Below, piece after piece: positions 1 through 10,300 of a stretch of DNA of 64,000 nucleotides. The notes beneath the pieces are model-generated. The model searched no databases and had not been told where the DNA came from. It saw only the letters and a program-made list of their open reading frames with translations. Source of the DNA: Roseiarcus sp963770035 (lineage in GTDB: Bacteria; Pseudomonadota; Alphaproteobacteria; Rhizobiales; Beijerinckiaceae); assembly GCA_963770035.1 (NCBI GenBank), contig CAVYON010000053.1, positions 124,001 through 188,000 of the forward strand. The letters run 5' to 3'. Each line of letters starts with the position of its first letter. Within the stretch, counting starts at the first letter, position 1. Made by a program: the position numbers and the translations under genes.

Positions 1-175
1 GGTCGGCCTCTATCACCGTGTCCTTCACGATCTCGAGGCGCCGCTGATCGCCGCGACGCTCGCGCTCACTCGCGGCAACCAAATCCGTGCGGCGGAGATT
101 CTCGGCCTCAACCGCAACACCCTGCGAAAGAAGATCCGCGACCTCAGTCTGCGGGACATGCCGACCTTCCGCTGA
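1..175 (+). CDS. ntrC: Nitrogen regulator NtrC, C-terminal end (partial)
   Basis: The window opens inside this gene; only the last 57 codons are present, read from base 2 to the TGA at 173-175. The peptide is a Fis-type DNA-binding helix-turn-helix with the signature RAAEILGLNRNTLRKKIRDL, as at the C-terminus of sigma-54 activators. It is followed at once by ntrY and ntrX, the standard alphaproteobacterial order, which is why I call it NtrC rather than another sigma-54 activator. NtrC is known to activate nitrogen-assimilation promoters when phosphorylated by NtrB. The receiver and AAA+ domains lie outside the window, so nothing can be said about them. Confidence 0.85.
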   Translation, partial: VGLYHRVLHDLEAPLIAATLALTRGNQIRAAEILGLNRNTLRKKIRDLSLRDMPTFR

Positions 176-280
176 GCACGTCGCCGCCAAATCGTCGCAA
201 TTGCGCAACAATGTTGCACGATCGCCACGAATCTCGGGCCTTGCGCAACGCAGCGCTCGGCGGCAGGCGGATTAGGGGTT

Positions 281-2524
281 TTGATCGGCGCGAACAAGAT
301 TTTGGGCGGGCAAGGCGCAGCGCCTTTCGACGACAGCGGACCCACGGCGCGTTTCGGGCCCATTGCAGTCGGCGGGGCGTTCGTCCTCGCGCTCGCGACC
401 TTCCTCGTCTTTGCCGGCGTCACGCCGATTCTGCCGACCCAGACGGTGGTCTCGGCGCTCCTGGTCGGCGACGGCCTTGTCGTCATCGTCCTCCTCGTCC
501 TGATCGCCATCGAGCTAAACCGGCTGAGGGCCCAGCGTCGGGCGGCGCGCGCGGGCGCGCGGCTGCATAGCCGGTTCGTCGCCCTCTTCTCGCTGGTCGC
601 CGCCATTCCAGCGATCGTCACCGCGATCGTGGCGACTGTCTCGGTTGAATGGGCGATCAACCCGCGCTTCATGAGCGACGTCGCCAGTTTCATCAATGAA
701 TCCAGCCAGGCAACCCAGCTCTACCGCGAGTCGCAATGCCGGACCTTGTTGCGCGACGTGGAGCTCACGGCAGGCGACATTGCCCGCAGCGCGCTGCTGC
801 TGCGCTCCGATCCGACCCAGTTCAAGGTCTATTTTAGCTCGCGTGCAAAGACGCTTGGCTTCGTCGCCGCCGCGCTGATGAAAGACGACGGCGTCCCGCT
901 TCAGATCGCCGAGGGATCGGACGCCCACATGATCGCCAAGCCCGATCCATCCGATTTCCGTGACGCGCTCAACGGCGAGGACCTTTGCGGTTTCCTCGGC
1001 GTCGGCAACATCTTCGTCGCCATCCGACCCATTCCAGGAGCGGATGGCCAGTTCCTTTATGCCGCGCGCGGCATCGATCCGCTGGCGGTCAAGGTTGCGG
1101 ATGACGCTGCGATGGTGTCGACCATGTGGGCTCGGTTCGAGGCACACCGCCACAGCTTGGAACTCGGCTTCGCGACCGTATTCGTGATGCTGGCGCTGAC
1201 CATGCTCTTTTCGGCGATCTGGCTTGGGCTGACCTGGGCGAACCGCCTCGTCGGACCGATCCGCCGGCTGATCCGCGCCGCCGACGAGGTCGCTTCTGGC
1301 AACCTCGATGTTCAAGTCGCGGCGCGAGCCTCCGACGGAGACCTCGGTCATCTCGGCGACAGGTTCAACAAGATGACCTCCGAGCTTCTGCGCCAGCAGA
1401 GCGGCCTCATGGCCGCCAACGCGCTCAATGACGAGCGGCGGGCCTTCATCGAGGCGGTGCTCGCCGGGGTTCCCGCCGGCGTCGTCGGCGTCGACCGCGA
1501 CGGCGCGATCACCATCTGCAACGCCGCCGCGGAAAAGCTGCTCGGCGGCGAGCATGGGCTGGTCGGCCGCCCGCTGACGTCCGTCCATCACAGCATCGGC
1601 CTCATCTGGGAGCAGGCGCGTTCGCTCAGGATGCGCCTGCATCAGGGGCAGGCGACGGTGCTTCGGGAGGGCCGCGAACGGATCCTCAACGTCCGCGTCA
1701 GCGGCAGCCCGGGCAGCGACGACAGCGGCGGCGTCATTACGCTCGACGACATCAGCGACCTTGTCACCGCGCAGCGCACCGCCGCCTGGGCCGACGTCGC
1801 CCGGCGCATCGCGCACGAGATTAAGAATCCCCTGACGCCGATCCAGCTCTCTGCGGAACGCCTCAAGCGCCGCTATGGCCGGCACATCGTCGAGGGCAAG
1901 GATGTGTTCGACCAGTGCACCGACACGATTGTCCGTCAGGTCGACGACATCAAGCGCATGGTCGATGAGTTCTCCTCGTTCGCCCGCATGCCAAAGGCGC
2001 GGCTGGCGCGCGATGACCTTACCGATTGCGTGCGGCAAGCGGTCTTTCTCATACGGGTCGGACGGGCGGACGTCAGTTTTGAGGAACGGCTGCCGGAAAT
2101 TCCGGTCATGGCCGATTTCGACCGCCGGCTCATTTCGCAGGCGCTGACGAACGTGCTCAAGAATGCCGCCGAGGGTATTGACGCACTTGGTGAAAGCCAT
2201 GAGCACGGACGCGTCCTGGTGACGCTCGACCCCGATGTCGGCGGCTTCGTCGAGATCGCCGTCAGCGACAACGGCAAGGGCTTCCCCATGGCCGACCGCA
2301 ATCGTCTGATCGAGCCCTACGTGACGACGCGCTCGGAGGGGACGGGCCTCGGCCTGCCGATCGTCGTCAAGATTTTTGAGGACCATGCCGGTGGAGTCGA
2401 TCTGCTGGACGGGCTCGACCGGGCCGGCGGAGGACGGGGAGCAATGGTGCTGATGAAACTGCCGGTCGCGGGCGCCGAGGGCGACGCCGACAAGCGGCAG
2501 AGCGAGAAAACCGGATCCCATTGA
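281..2524 (+). CDS. ntrY: Nitrogen-sensing membrane histidine kinase NtrY
   Basis: A 747-residue sensor kinase of the inner membrane, the partner of NtrX. Hydrophobic segments lie near residues 26-46, 57-78 and 99-121, with another near 293-318 that leads into a HAMP linker (about 319-370). A PAS-like region follows. The H-box AHEIKNPLTP carries the phospho-accepting His at about residue 512. The ATPase domain shows an N-box (LTNVLKNAAEG), a G1 box (DNGKGFP) and a G2 box (GTGLGLPIV). The start is a TTG at 281; no better in-frame start is obvious. The stop overlaps the ntrX start (ATGA-type overlap at 2522-2526), implying translational coupling. The family is known to respond to nitrogen and redox or envelope cues; the signal here cannot be read from the sequence. 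Confidence 0.95.
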   Translation: MIGANKILGGQGAAPFDDSGPTARFGPIAVGGAFVLALATFLVFAGVTPILPTQTVVSALLVGDGLVVIVLLVLIAIELNRLRAQRRAARAGARLHSRFVALFSLVAAIPAIVTAIVATVSVEWAINPRFMSDVASFINESSQATQLYRESQCRTLLRDVELTAGDIARSALLLRSDPTQFKVYFSSRAKTLGFVAAALMKDDGVPLQIAEGSDAHMIAKPDPSDFRDALNGEDLCGFLGVGNIFVAIRPIPGADGQFLYAARGIDPLAVKVADDAAMVSTMWARFEAHRHSLELGFATVFVMLALTMLFSAIWLGLTWANRLVGPIRRLIRAADEVASGNLDVQVAARASDGDLGHLGDRFNKMTSELLRQQSGLMAANALNDERRAFIEAVLAGVPAGVVGVDRDGAITICNAAAEKLLGGEHGLVGRPLTSVHHSIGLIWEQARSLRMRLHQGQATVLREGRERILNVRVSGSPGSDDSGGVITLDDISDLVTAQRTAAWADVARRIAHEIKNPLTPIQLSAERLKRRYGRHIVEGKDVFDQCTDTIVRQVDDIKRMVDEFSSFARMPKARLARDDLTDCVRQAVFLIRVGRADVSFEERLPEIPVMADFDRRLISQALTNVLKNAAEGIDALGESHEHGRVLVTLDPDVGGFVEIAVSDNGKGFPMADRNRLIEPYVTTRSEGTGLGLPIVVKIFEDHAGGVDLLDGLDRAGGGRGAMVLMKLPVAGAEGDADKRQSEKTGSH

Positions 2525-3891
2525 TGGCTGCAGACATTCTCATCGTCGACGACGAGGAAGACATTCGCGAACTGGTCGGCGGCATCCTGGAAGACGAAGG
2601 CCACCAGCCACGCGCCGCCCGGAATTCCGACGAGGCGCTTGCCGCAATCGAATCCCGCCGGCCGCAGCTCATCCTGCTCGACATTTGGCTCCAGGGGTCG
2701 AAGCTCGACGGCCTTCAACTGCTCGAGGCGATCAAGAAGCAGAATCCGAGCGTACCGGTGGTGATGATCTCGGGTCACGGCAACATCGAGACAGCGGTGA
2801 CGGCGATCAAGCTTGGCGCCTACGACTTCATTGAGAAGCCGTTCAAGGCGGACCGCCTGATTTTGATCGCCGACCGGGCCCTGGAGACGTCGCGGCTCAA
2901 ACGCGAGGTCAACGACCTCAAGACGCGCGGCGGCGCCGTCAACCGCATGGTCGGCTCGTCCGCGGCCCTCGCCAACCTGAGGCGGATCATCGAGAAGCTC
3001 GGCCCTGCGAATTCGCGCGTGCTGATCTCCGGCGGCGCGGGCTCAGGCAAGGAACTGGCCGCGCGGCTCATTCACGAGCGCTCCGGCCGGTCCGATGGTC
3101 CGTTTGTCGTCGTCAACGCTCCTGCCATGGCGCCCGAGACGATGGAAGCCGAGCTTTTTGGCGTCGAAGGGGGGCCGGACCATCTCAGGCGCATTGGCGC
3201 TCTGGAGGAGGCGCACGGCGGCACGCTCTACCTCGACGAAGTGGCTGACATGCCGCGCGAGACGCAGGCCAAAATCCTGCGTGTGCTGGTCGACCAGAAT
3301 TTTCAGCGCGTCGGCGGCTCGTCGCGCGTGCATGTCGACGTGCGGATCATCTCCTCGACCAGTCAGGACCTGGCCGAGGCGATCACCGAGGGCCGGTTCC
3401 GCGAGGACCTGTTCCACCGCCTCTCCGTGGTGCCTATCCGGGTGCCGACGCTCGCGGAGCGGCGCGAGGACATTCCGGAGCTCGTCCAGTATTTTCTCGA
3501 GTTCACTGCGCACAGCATGGGCGTGACCCCGCGCAAGATCGGCGTCGACGCCATGGCGGTCCTGCAGTCGCACGACTGGCCGGGGAACATCCGCCAGCTC
3601 CGCAACAACGTCGAGCGCCTGATGATCCTCGCCCTCGGCGACCCCAACGCCGAGATTTCCGCATCGATGCTGCCGGCGGAGGTCGGGGCGCTCGTTCCCG
3701 CGGTGCCGAGCGGCATTGGCGGCGAGAAGCTGCTCAGCCTGCCGCTGCGCGAAGCGCGCGAGGCGTTCGAGCGCGACTACCTGATCGCCCAGCTCAACCG
3801 CTTCGGCGGCAACATCTCGCGCACCGCGGAATTCATCGGCATGGAGCGCTCGGCGCTGCACCGCAAGCTGAAGTCGCTCGGGGTGGAGTGA
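2524..3891 (+). CDS. ntrX: Response regulator NtrX
   Basis: A 455-residue response regulator with three domains: an N-terminal receiver with acidic DDEED and phospho-acceptor LLDIW, an AAA+ sigma-54-type ATPase with Walker A GGAGSGKE and Walker B GGTLYLDEVADMP, and a C-terminal Fis-type helix-turn-helix (GNISRTAEFIGMERSALHRKL). I chose the ATG at 2524, which overlaps the ntrY stop, over the TTG one codon upstream. The segment after ELFG reads VEGGPDHLRRIGALEEAHGG, so the GAFTGA loop that contacts sigma-54 in NtrC is absent. NtrX therefore probably does not work as a classical sigma-54 activator. About 270 bp without a recognisable gene separate it from the next gene. Confidence 0.95.
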   Translation: MAADILIVDDEEDIRELVGGILEDEGHQPRAARNSDEALAAIESRRPQLILLDIWLQGSKLDGLQLLEAIKKQNPSVPVVMISGHGNIETAVTAIKLGAYDFIEKPFKADRLILIADRALETSRLKREVNDLKTRGGAVNRMVGSSAALANLRRIIEKLGPANSRVLISGGAGSGKELAARLIHERSGRSDGPFVVVNAPAMAPETMEAELFGVEGGPDHLRRIGALEEAHGGTLYLDEVADMPRETQAKILRVLVDQNFQRVGGSSRVHVDVRIISSTSQDLAEAITEGRFREDLFHRLSVVPIRVPTLAERREDIPELVQYFLEFTAHSMGVTPRKIGVDAMAVLQSHDWPGNIRQLRNNVERLMILALGDPNAEISASMLPAEVGALVPAVPSGIGGEKLLSLPLREAREAFERDYLIAQLNRFGGNISRTAEFIGMERSALHRKLKSLGVE

Positions 3892-4160
3892 ACGGCGCCA
3901 GGCCTTGCGCCGCGAAGGGTTCGTCGATCCCGAGTGCATCCCGGAGACGGATCGGAGCCGACTCGACTGCCTATCGCCGGGATCGGCGACCCATTCGCCC
4001 ACGACGATCTTGGAAGCGCGACATCTCATCCGCCCGCCGTAACTCAGCTGCTCGGCGGCGGCGCGACAGGCGGGGCTGGACCGTCGGGGCGATATCCGTC
4101 AAATCGGGAGCTCGCGCTCGGGCAGGGTTGGAATCGGCGCAAGCATAGAGAAGGGGCGCC

Positions 4161-5030
4161 GTGTCACGCATCGTCTATGTCAACGGCCGCTATGTTCCGC
4201 TGGCGCAGGCGGTCGTGTCGGTCAACGACCGCGCCGTGACCTTCGGCGACGGGGTCTATGAAGTCTGCGAGGTAAGCGCGGGCGCGCTGATCGAAGAGAC
4301 GCGCCACCTCGACCGGCTCGGGCGCTCGCTCGAAAGCGTCCGGATCGGCTGGCCGATCGGGCGGGCCGCGCTCCGAGCCGTCATGCGCGAAGTCGTCCGG
4401 CAAAACCGCGTCCGCGACGGCCTTGTCTATCTGCAGGTGAGCCGCGGCGCCGCCCGGCGCGACCACGGATTTCCGCCCGACGGCGTCAGGCCGGGGCTCG
4501 TGGTCTCCGCGCGGGCGCTCGACCCGGCCGTCAACGCCGCGCGGGCGGAGGCCGGCGTGGCCGTGGTCACCGTCGCCGAGACGCGCTGGGCCCACCCGCA
4601 CATCAAGACGCTGCAGCTTCTTCCCAATGTGCTGGCCAAACAGACTGCGCGCGACGCTGGCGCTTTCGAGGCGTGGTTCGTCGATCGCGACGGTTTCGTC
4701 ACCGAAGGGGCCTCGACCAACGCCTGGATCGTGACGTCCGACGGGACGCTGGTCACGCGCCAGGCGGACGATTCGATTCTCCACGGCGTGACGCGCGTCG
4801 CGCTCATTGGCGTCGCCGGCGCGCTCGGCCTTCGGCTCGTCGAACGGCCGTTTTCGCCGGACGAGGCGAAGGCGGCGCGCGAGGCCTTCTTTTCGAGCGC
4901 CACAATGCTCGCCATGCCGGTCGTGTCGCTCGACGGGACGCCGATCGGCGACGGACGGCCCGGTCCGGTCGCGCTTGCGCTCCGCAAGGCGTTCCGGGAG
5001 CACGCCGAAGGGTCGGGAAATCCAGTATAA
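4161..5030 (+). CDS. dat: D-amino-acid transaminase (class IV aminotransferase)
   Basis: A 289-residue fold-type IV PLP enzyme that by family would interconvert D-alanine and D-glutamate through 2-oxo acids, supplying cell-wall D-amino acids. The N-terminus shows VNDRAVTFGDGVYEV, typical of the family. The PLP lysine lies in HIKTLQLLPNVLAKQ, matching the IKSLN-type motif of Bacillus D-amino-acid transaminase. FVTEGASTNAWIV is the cofactor-phosphate region. The start is GTG at 4161 behind a purine-rich AGAAGGGG. Position between ntrX and hfq is usual in related genomes. Branched-chain aminotransferase or aminodeoxychorismate lyase share the fold, but the lysine context favours Dat. Confidence 0.88.
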   Translation: MSRIVYVNGRYVPLAQAVVSVNDRAVTFGDGVYEVCEVSAGALIEETRHLDRLGRSLESVRIGWPIGRAALRAVMREVVRQNRVRDGLVYLQVSRGAARRDHGFPPDGVRPGLVVSARALDPAVNAARAEAGVAVVTVAETRWAHPHIKTLQLLPNVLAKQTARDAGAFEAWFVDRDGFVTEGASTNAWIVTSDGTLVTRQADDSILHGVTRVALIGVAGALGLRLVERPFSPDEAKAAREAFFSSATMLAMPVVSLDGTPIGDGRPGPVALALRKAFREHAEGSGNPV

Positions 5031-5167
5031 CAATGATATATCGGCTTATCTGTCGCGCGCGCCGGGAGATGTGATACGCTGCCTCCGCGCAGCGTGTCAC
5101 AAAAAGGCGCGCATGGGGATTCAATAACAACGCCCGGGCGTGGGCCCGGCAATATGGAAAAACAATC

Positions 5168-5422
5168 ATGCCGACAGAGAAGGCGCAAAACCTCCAGGAC
5201 ACGTTTCTCAATCATGTCCGCAAGTCGAAAACTTCAGTGACGATCTTTCTGGTCAATGGGGTGAAGTTGCAGGGGTTTGTCACCTGGTTCGACAATTTCT
5301 GCGTCCTGTTGCGGCGGGATGGTCATTCCCAGCTCGTCTACAAGCACGCGATCTCGACCATCATGCCCGCCAGCCCGATCACCATGTTCGAGGCGGTGGA
5401 GGAGCAGTCCGACGCCCATTGA
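5168..5422 (+). CDS. hfq: RNA chaperone Hfq
   Basis: An 84-residue Sm-like protein that as a hexamer pairs small RNAs with mRNAs. Sm1 is seen in the NLQDTFLNHVRKSKTSVTIF region with NGVKLQG, and the Sm2 signature is YKHAIST near residue 59. The length is standard for alphaproteobacteria. The roughly 137 bp upstream is relatively AT-rich around 5025-5060 and could hold its promoter. hflX follows directly and probably overlaps its 3' end, as in the conserved hfq-hflX pair of proteobacteria. Confidence 0.97.
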   Translation: MPTEKAQNLQDTFLNHVRKSKTSVTIFLVNGVKLQGFVTWFDNFCVLLRRDGHSQLVYKHAISTIMPASPITMFEAVEEQSDAH

Positions 5423-6758
5423 CCTGACTGCCGCGGACCCGCGCGGCGCCCTCGACATCCGGGAGCGCGCCGCAGCCGCGGGGACGCGCACCCGGGTCGT
5501 CTGTCCCTATCTGTCGCGCGCCCAGTTCGGCGACGGCGGAGCCCTGCGCACGCCCGAGGCCCGCCGCGAGGAGGCGGTCGGCCTGGCGCGCGCGATCGAC
5601 CTCGACGTCGTCGGGTCCGAAACCGTCTCGCTCGCTGCGCTGCGGCCGGCGACCTATCTCGGCAAGGGCAAGGTGGAGGCGATCGCCGAGGAGGCCAAGG
5701 CGGAGGCGATCGACCTCGTGGTGATGGACTGCGCGCTCTCGCCGGTCCAGCAGCGCAATCTCGAAAGGGCCTTTTCCTGCAAAGTGATCGACCGCACCGG
5801 GCTGATCCTGGAAATCTTCGGGCGGCGCGCCCGCACCGCCGAGGGCGCGCTGCAGGTCGAGCTTGCCCATCTCGCCTACCAGAAGTCGCGTCTCGTCAGG
5901 TCGTGGACCCACCTCGAGCGGCAGCGCGGCGGCTTCGGCTTCCTCGGCGGCCCCGGCGAGACCCAGATCGAGACCGACCGGCGGCTGATCCAGGAGCGGA
6001 TGGTGCGGATCGAGCGCGAGCTCGAAAGCGTCAAGCGCACCCGAGCGTTGCACCGGGCGAGCCGGGCCGACGTTCCCTATCCGATCGTCGCGCTGGTCGG
6101 CTACACCAATGCGGGCAAGTCGACCCTGTTCAACCGCCTGACGCGGGCGGAGGTGATGGCGGCCGACATGCTGTTCGCCACCCTCGATCCGACGATGCGG
6201 CTGATCAAGCTGCCGCACGGCGGCTCGGCGATCCTGTCCGACACGGTCGGTTTCATCTCCGACCTGCCGACCATGCTGATCTCGGCCTTCCGCGCCACGC
6301 TCGAGGAGGTGCGGGCAGCCGACGTCATCGTGCATGTGCGTGACATCGCCCACGCCGACAGCGAGGCGCAGAGCCAGGACGTCGAGACGATCCTCGCCGA
6401 GCTCGGCGTCGCCGACGCCGCGGACCGGGTGATCGAGGTGTGGAACAAGCTTGACCTGCTCGACGCCGAGGCGCGCGCCGTGATCGAGCAGGAACAGGAG
6501 ATGCGACCCACGGCGCCGCTCGCCGTCTCGGCGCGCACCGGGGAGGGGATCGAGCGCCTCGCCGCGGCGATCGAGGAAAGGCTTGCGCGCGGCCGCTCGC
6601 TGATCGAGCTCACCCTCGATCCGTCCGACGGCCAGGGGCTGCACTGGCTCTACGAGCATTCCGAGGTGATGCGCCGGTCCGACACCGACGACGGCCTCCA
6701 CCTCACGGTCCGCGTCGCGCCCGACCAGGTCGAGCGGGTGAAGCGGCGGTTTGCGTGA
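5418..6758 (+). CDS. hflX: Ribosome-associated GTPase HflX
   Basis: A GTPase of the Obg-HflX family, known to bind and rescue or split stalled ribosomes. The N-terminal HflX domain includes RPATYLGKGKVEAI and GLILEIFGRRARTAEGALQVE. The G domain shows G1 GYTNAGKSTLFN, G3 DTVGFI and G4 WNKLD. Homology-like sequence begins right after hfq, but there is no ATG, GTG or TTG at the expected place. The only candidates there are ATT at 5418 and CTG at 5424. The nearest in-frame ATG (5319) lies inside hfq and would add about 33 residues of unrelated sequence. The start given is therefore a guess. Cotranscription with hfq is very likely. Confidence 0.93.
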   Translation: MDLTAADPRGALDIRERAAAAGTRTRVVCPYLSRAQFGDGGALRTPEARREEAVGLARAIDLDVVGSETVSLAALRPATYLGKGKVEAIAEEAKAEAIDLVVMDCALSPVQQRNLERAFSCKVIDRTGLILEIFGRRARTAEGALQVELAHLAYQKSRLVRSWTHLERQRGGFGFLGGPGETQIETDRRLIQERMVRIERELESVKRTRALHRASRADVPYPIVALVGYTNAGKSTLFNRLTRAEVMAADMLFATLDPTMRLIKLPHGGSAILSDTVGFISDLPTMLISAFRATLEEVRAADVIVHVRDIAHADSEAQSQDVETILAELGVADAADRVIEVWNKLDLLDAEARAVIEQEQEMRPTAPLAVSARTGEGIERLAAAIEERLARGRSLIELTLDPSDGQGLHWLYEHSEVMRRSDTDDGLHLTVRVAPDQVERVKRRFA

Positions 6759-7302
6759 GACACCTGCGGGACGGGGCGGCCGGACGGAGGGTGATGCAGC
6801 GCGGCGGGCTGCGCAGGGGAGCGGGCCCGCACCACTTGATCGGACTCCATCATTTCAAGGCCATAAGTGTATAAAGTTGCAACTTTCGATCCTATTAAAC
6901 ATAACTTATAGGTTAAATAGATTGGCGCCGACGTGAATCCAACCGGAGTCAAGGCCAGGGGACATCCAATAAGACCAGGGGATATCAAATGACGCAGCGG
7001 TGGAAACGTCTGTTCGACCTGGAACGTCCTTCGACATCCCGGAGCTTGACCCGGGCTTGACCAGGGGATCAGGACGAGGAGTGAAAGGGCAACCGGCGAA
7101 CGAGTCGACGCCGATCAATCCCCAGCTCCACGGCGCGCTCAACGAACTCCGGCTTCGTCGGCGAAGCCGTTTGAGGCTCATACGTAGACGGTGGCGATGG
7201 ACAAGTCATTGGTCGCCTGCTTTTCCCCATGAGTCTCAGACGGGCCTTGCTATTCTCGCCGATCATTGAAATTTTGAGCACGTCGTCATTGGAGAACAGG
7301 TC
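6759..7302. other. Intergenic stretch with an AT-rich patch
   Basis: No convincing gene in about 540 bp. Bases 6860-6925 are much more AT-rich than the surroundings and contain a perfect palindrome (6873-6886) and the imperfect CCTAT...ATAGG around 6891-6912. At 6953-7075 related phrases recur (CCAGGGGACATCCAAT, CCAGGGGATATCAAAT, CCAGGGGATCAGG). This may be promoter DNA for the following cyclase gene mixed with remnants of older sequence. Confidence 0.5.
6873..6886. promoter_or_regulatory. Perfect 14-bp palindrome, possible operator
   Basis: AAAGTTGCAACTTT is its own reverse complement and lies in the AT-rich patch between hflX and the cyclase gene. Such a site could bind a dimeric repressor. 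No regulator gene is adjacent, so the assignment is inference only. Confidence 0.4.
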
Positions 7303-10300
7303 TTGGAGGCGGAGCGTCGTCAGGTTGTCGTGCTCTTCGCGGACATGGTCGGTTTCACTACGTTTTCCGAGCGCTTCGGCGAAGAGGCCGCATTCGGCCT
7401 GATCCAAAAACTGTCGCGCGTCGTCGAGACTGCGGTTCAGGCCGAAGGCGCCCGGATCAAGGACATCGCCGGCGACGGGGTGATGGTGGTGTTTGGCGTG
7501 CCGGTCGCGCAGGAGGACGCGCCGATCCGGGCGTGCCGGGCGGCTCTGGCGATCCTCAAGCGCCTCGTTGGCGAATGGGACGAGATCGAGAAGACCTTCG
7601 GCTTTCGCGGCGCCGTCCGGATCGGGATCAGCGCAGGACCCGCCGTATTTGGTCATTTGCAGTCGGGCGGCGCGGCCGGTCTCGCGGTCCTCGGCGACGC
7701 GGTCAACGTCGCCTCGCGCGTGCAGGGGCTCGCCGCGCCGGGAACAGTTCTTCTCAACGAACTCGCTTACCGTCTCGTCGAGGGTCTGGTGGACGCCGAG
7801 TTCGCCGGCGAACATCCGATCAAGGGACGCAGCGCAACCGAGCGCGTCTATCGACTGAACCGCGTCCGCAAAGAGGCGTCGCGGTTCGACGCCTCGCGCT
7901 TTCGCGGGCTGACCACGTTCGTCGGCCGCGAACGCGAACTGGATCGGCTTGAGCGGGCCGTTCGGGACATCGGCGACGAAGTTCGCGCCTTCGACATCGC
8001 CGGCGAGCCCGGCATCGGCAAGTCGCGGTCTGTTGCATGAGTTCGGCGAGCGCGCCGGCAAACATCGGGCGCTCCTCGTGACTGGTGGATGCACTGCCGA
8101 GGGCAGGGAGATCGCCTTCCGCGCCTTCATCGATGTCGCGCGCGGCCTCTTTCGCATCGCCCGCGGCGATGATCGCGCGACGGTTGAAATCAGGCTCGAC
8201 GAAGGCCTTCGCAGCATCGGCCTGAAGTCGGACGAGAATGCCGATCTCATCCTCAATCTTCTTGGCCACGAGCCGGCGAGCGGGGCCCTGGCGACGCTGG
8301 ACGGCGTCCTGATCGGGCTCAGAACGCGCGAGCTACTGCACAAGATCATCCGGGCGCAGGCGCGTCTGGCCCCGCTCGTCATCGCCATCGAAGACACCCA
8401 CTGGATCGACAGCGCGTCCGAGGAATTCCTGGGCAGCCTCATCGCAAACGAGACCTCGGCCTCCCTGCTTCTTCTTCTGACGCGACGGCCAAGCTACGCG
8501 CCGCCCTGGCTGGGCAACGTGCGGGTCGTCCAGATCGCGCTGGATCCGCTGTCGGGCCGCGAGACCTCGCGCATCGCTCAATTGAGATTTGGCGTCGAGC
8601 GCCTGCCCGACGCCCTCGATTCGCTGATCATGGAAAAGGCTGACGGAAACGCCCTTTTCGCCGAGGAAATTTCCGCGTTCCTCTTGGAAAGGCATATCGT
8701 TTCCGTCCGTGATCAGGTCGTCGAATTCGATGCGGAGGCGGTCGGCGTCGCGCTGCCCCAGAGCATTCACGCGATTCTGGCCGCGCGCGTCGATCAATTG
8801 CCGCAAGAGGCCCGGCGTCTCCTGCAGACCGCCGCGGTGATCGGGCGAAGGTTCGATCCTCGCATTGTCCTGGCGCTGACCGAAGGCGGCGATCGTCTGG
8901 ACGGCCATTTCGCCGACCTCGAGGCGCAGGATTTCATCCACCGCGACGAGGCGTCGGGGGCCTACATCTTCAAGCACGCCCTGCTGCGCGACGCGATCTA
9001 CGACGGGCTGCTCAGCCCGCAGCGCGCGGCGTTGCACCTGAAGGTCGCAATGGAGCTCGAACGGCGAAGCAGCAACGCGCTTCCCGAGCGGGCGGAGAAC
9101 TCTCGCGCGGCACTTCGACGCCGGGCAAGACGCGCCTAAGGCTTTTCGCTACGTCGCGATGGCTGCTCGCAAGAGCCTCAACGTCTACGCGATTCCTGAA
9201 GCGGAAAGAGGTTTCCGGAAGGCGCTGAAGATCCTTGAGACCGATACGGCTGTCGCCGCCCCGCGCGAAGCCGCGTCGGTCGTCGTCGGCCTGCTCGAAA
9301 CGATGATGCTGAAGAGCGACTATCGCGAAGCCGGACGGATCGCCGACGCCTGCATGCCGGTCGTGAAGCGGGCGGGCGAAACGCCCGAACTTGTGATCGC
9401 CTATTACTACCAGACGCTCGCGCTCGTGCAGCGCTACGAGCTTCGCGCCGGCCTCGAGCGGATGAACGAGGCGATCGCGGTCGCGGAAAAGATCGGCGAT
9501 CCGCGAGCGCTCGCCTTCGCCCGGGCCGGATTGCTGCATTGCCGGACGCGGCTCGGGCTCGACACGCGCGCGGAGGCCGAACGGCGCCGGAACGAGGTGC
9601 TGGAGAGCTGCCTCAGCCTCAACGACAATTTCTTGCGCAATTCAGCCTATTTCTTCGTGGTCTGGGATTGCCTCTATCGCGGGCTTCTCAAGGAAGCGCG
9701 GGCGTTGGCGATCCAGCAGATCGCCTCGGGTGAGGCTACCGGCGACCCGCGCGCGATCGGCTTCGCCAACTGGATCCTTGGCTGGATCAACATCATCGCC
9801 AACTCCCCAGGCGACGCTATCGCCTATGCCGACCAATGTCTGCGCCTCGCCATCGCGCCGCTCGACCGGCTCCAGGGCGAGAACATCAAAACAGTCGCGG
9901 CCATCCTGTCGGGCCGCGGGCGCGAAGCGCTGCCGCGGATCGAGGCGCTCAACGTCGAGTTTGAGCGGCTTGGCACGCTCTACAACATTCTCGAGGGTCC
10001 GCGCGGCGTCGCGCTGATTGCGTCCGGGCACATTGCCGAAGGACTCCGCGTCGTCCAGCAGGCGATCGCCGCACGCGAGGCCGTCGGCGACCGGACGGCC
10101 GCCGGATTTGTCCGTGTTCTGCTCGCGGAGATCTACATCCGGGTGCTGAGCGGAGGACAGCGGCCCTCGTTGAAGGTCATCCTGCGAAATTTGCCGACCC
10201 TTGTGGCGGCTCGGTTGCAGGGCGTCCGGCGGGCGAGCGCGTTGCTCGAAACCGCCGCCTCGCATTCGCTATGGGACGCCGAAAGCGCCGCCTCCGCGAG

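Noticed and set aside
515..2521. Long open frame opposite ntrY
   Set aside because: A shadow of GC-rich codon use; no domain, and ntrY on the other strand is certain.
7069..8442. 457-codon minus-strand frame over the cyclase gene
   Set aside because: Antisense shadow of the cyclase/ATPase, whose motifs are clear on the plus strand.
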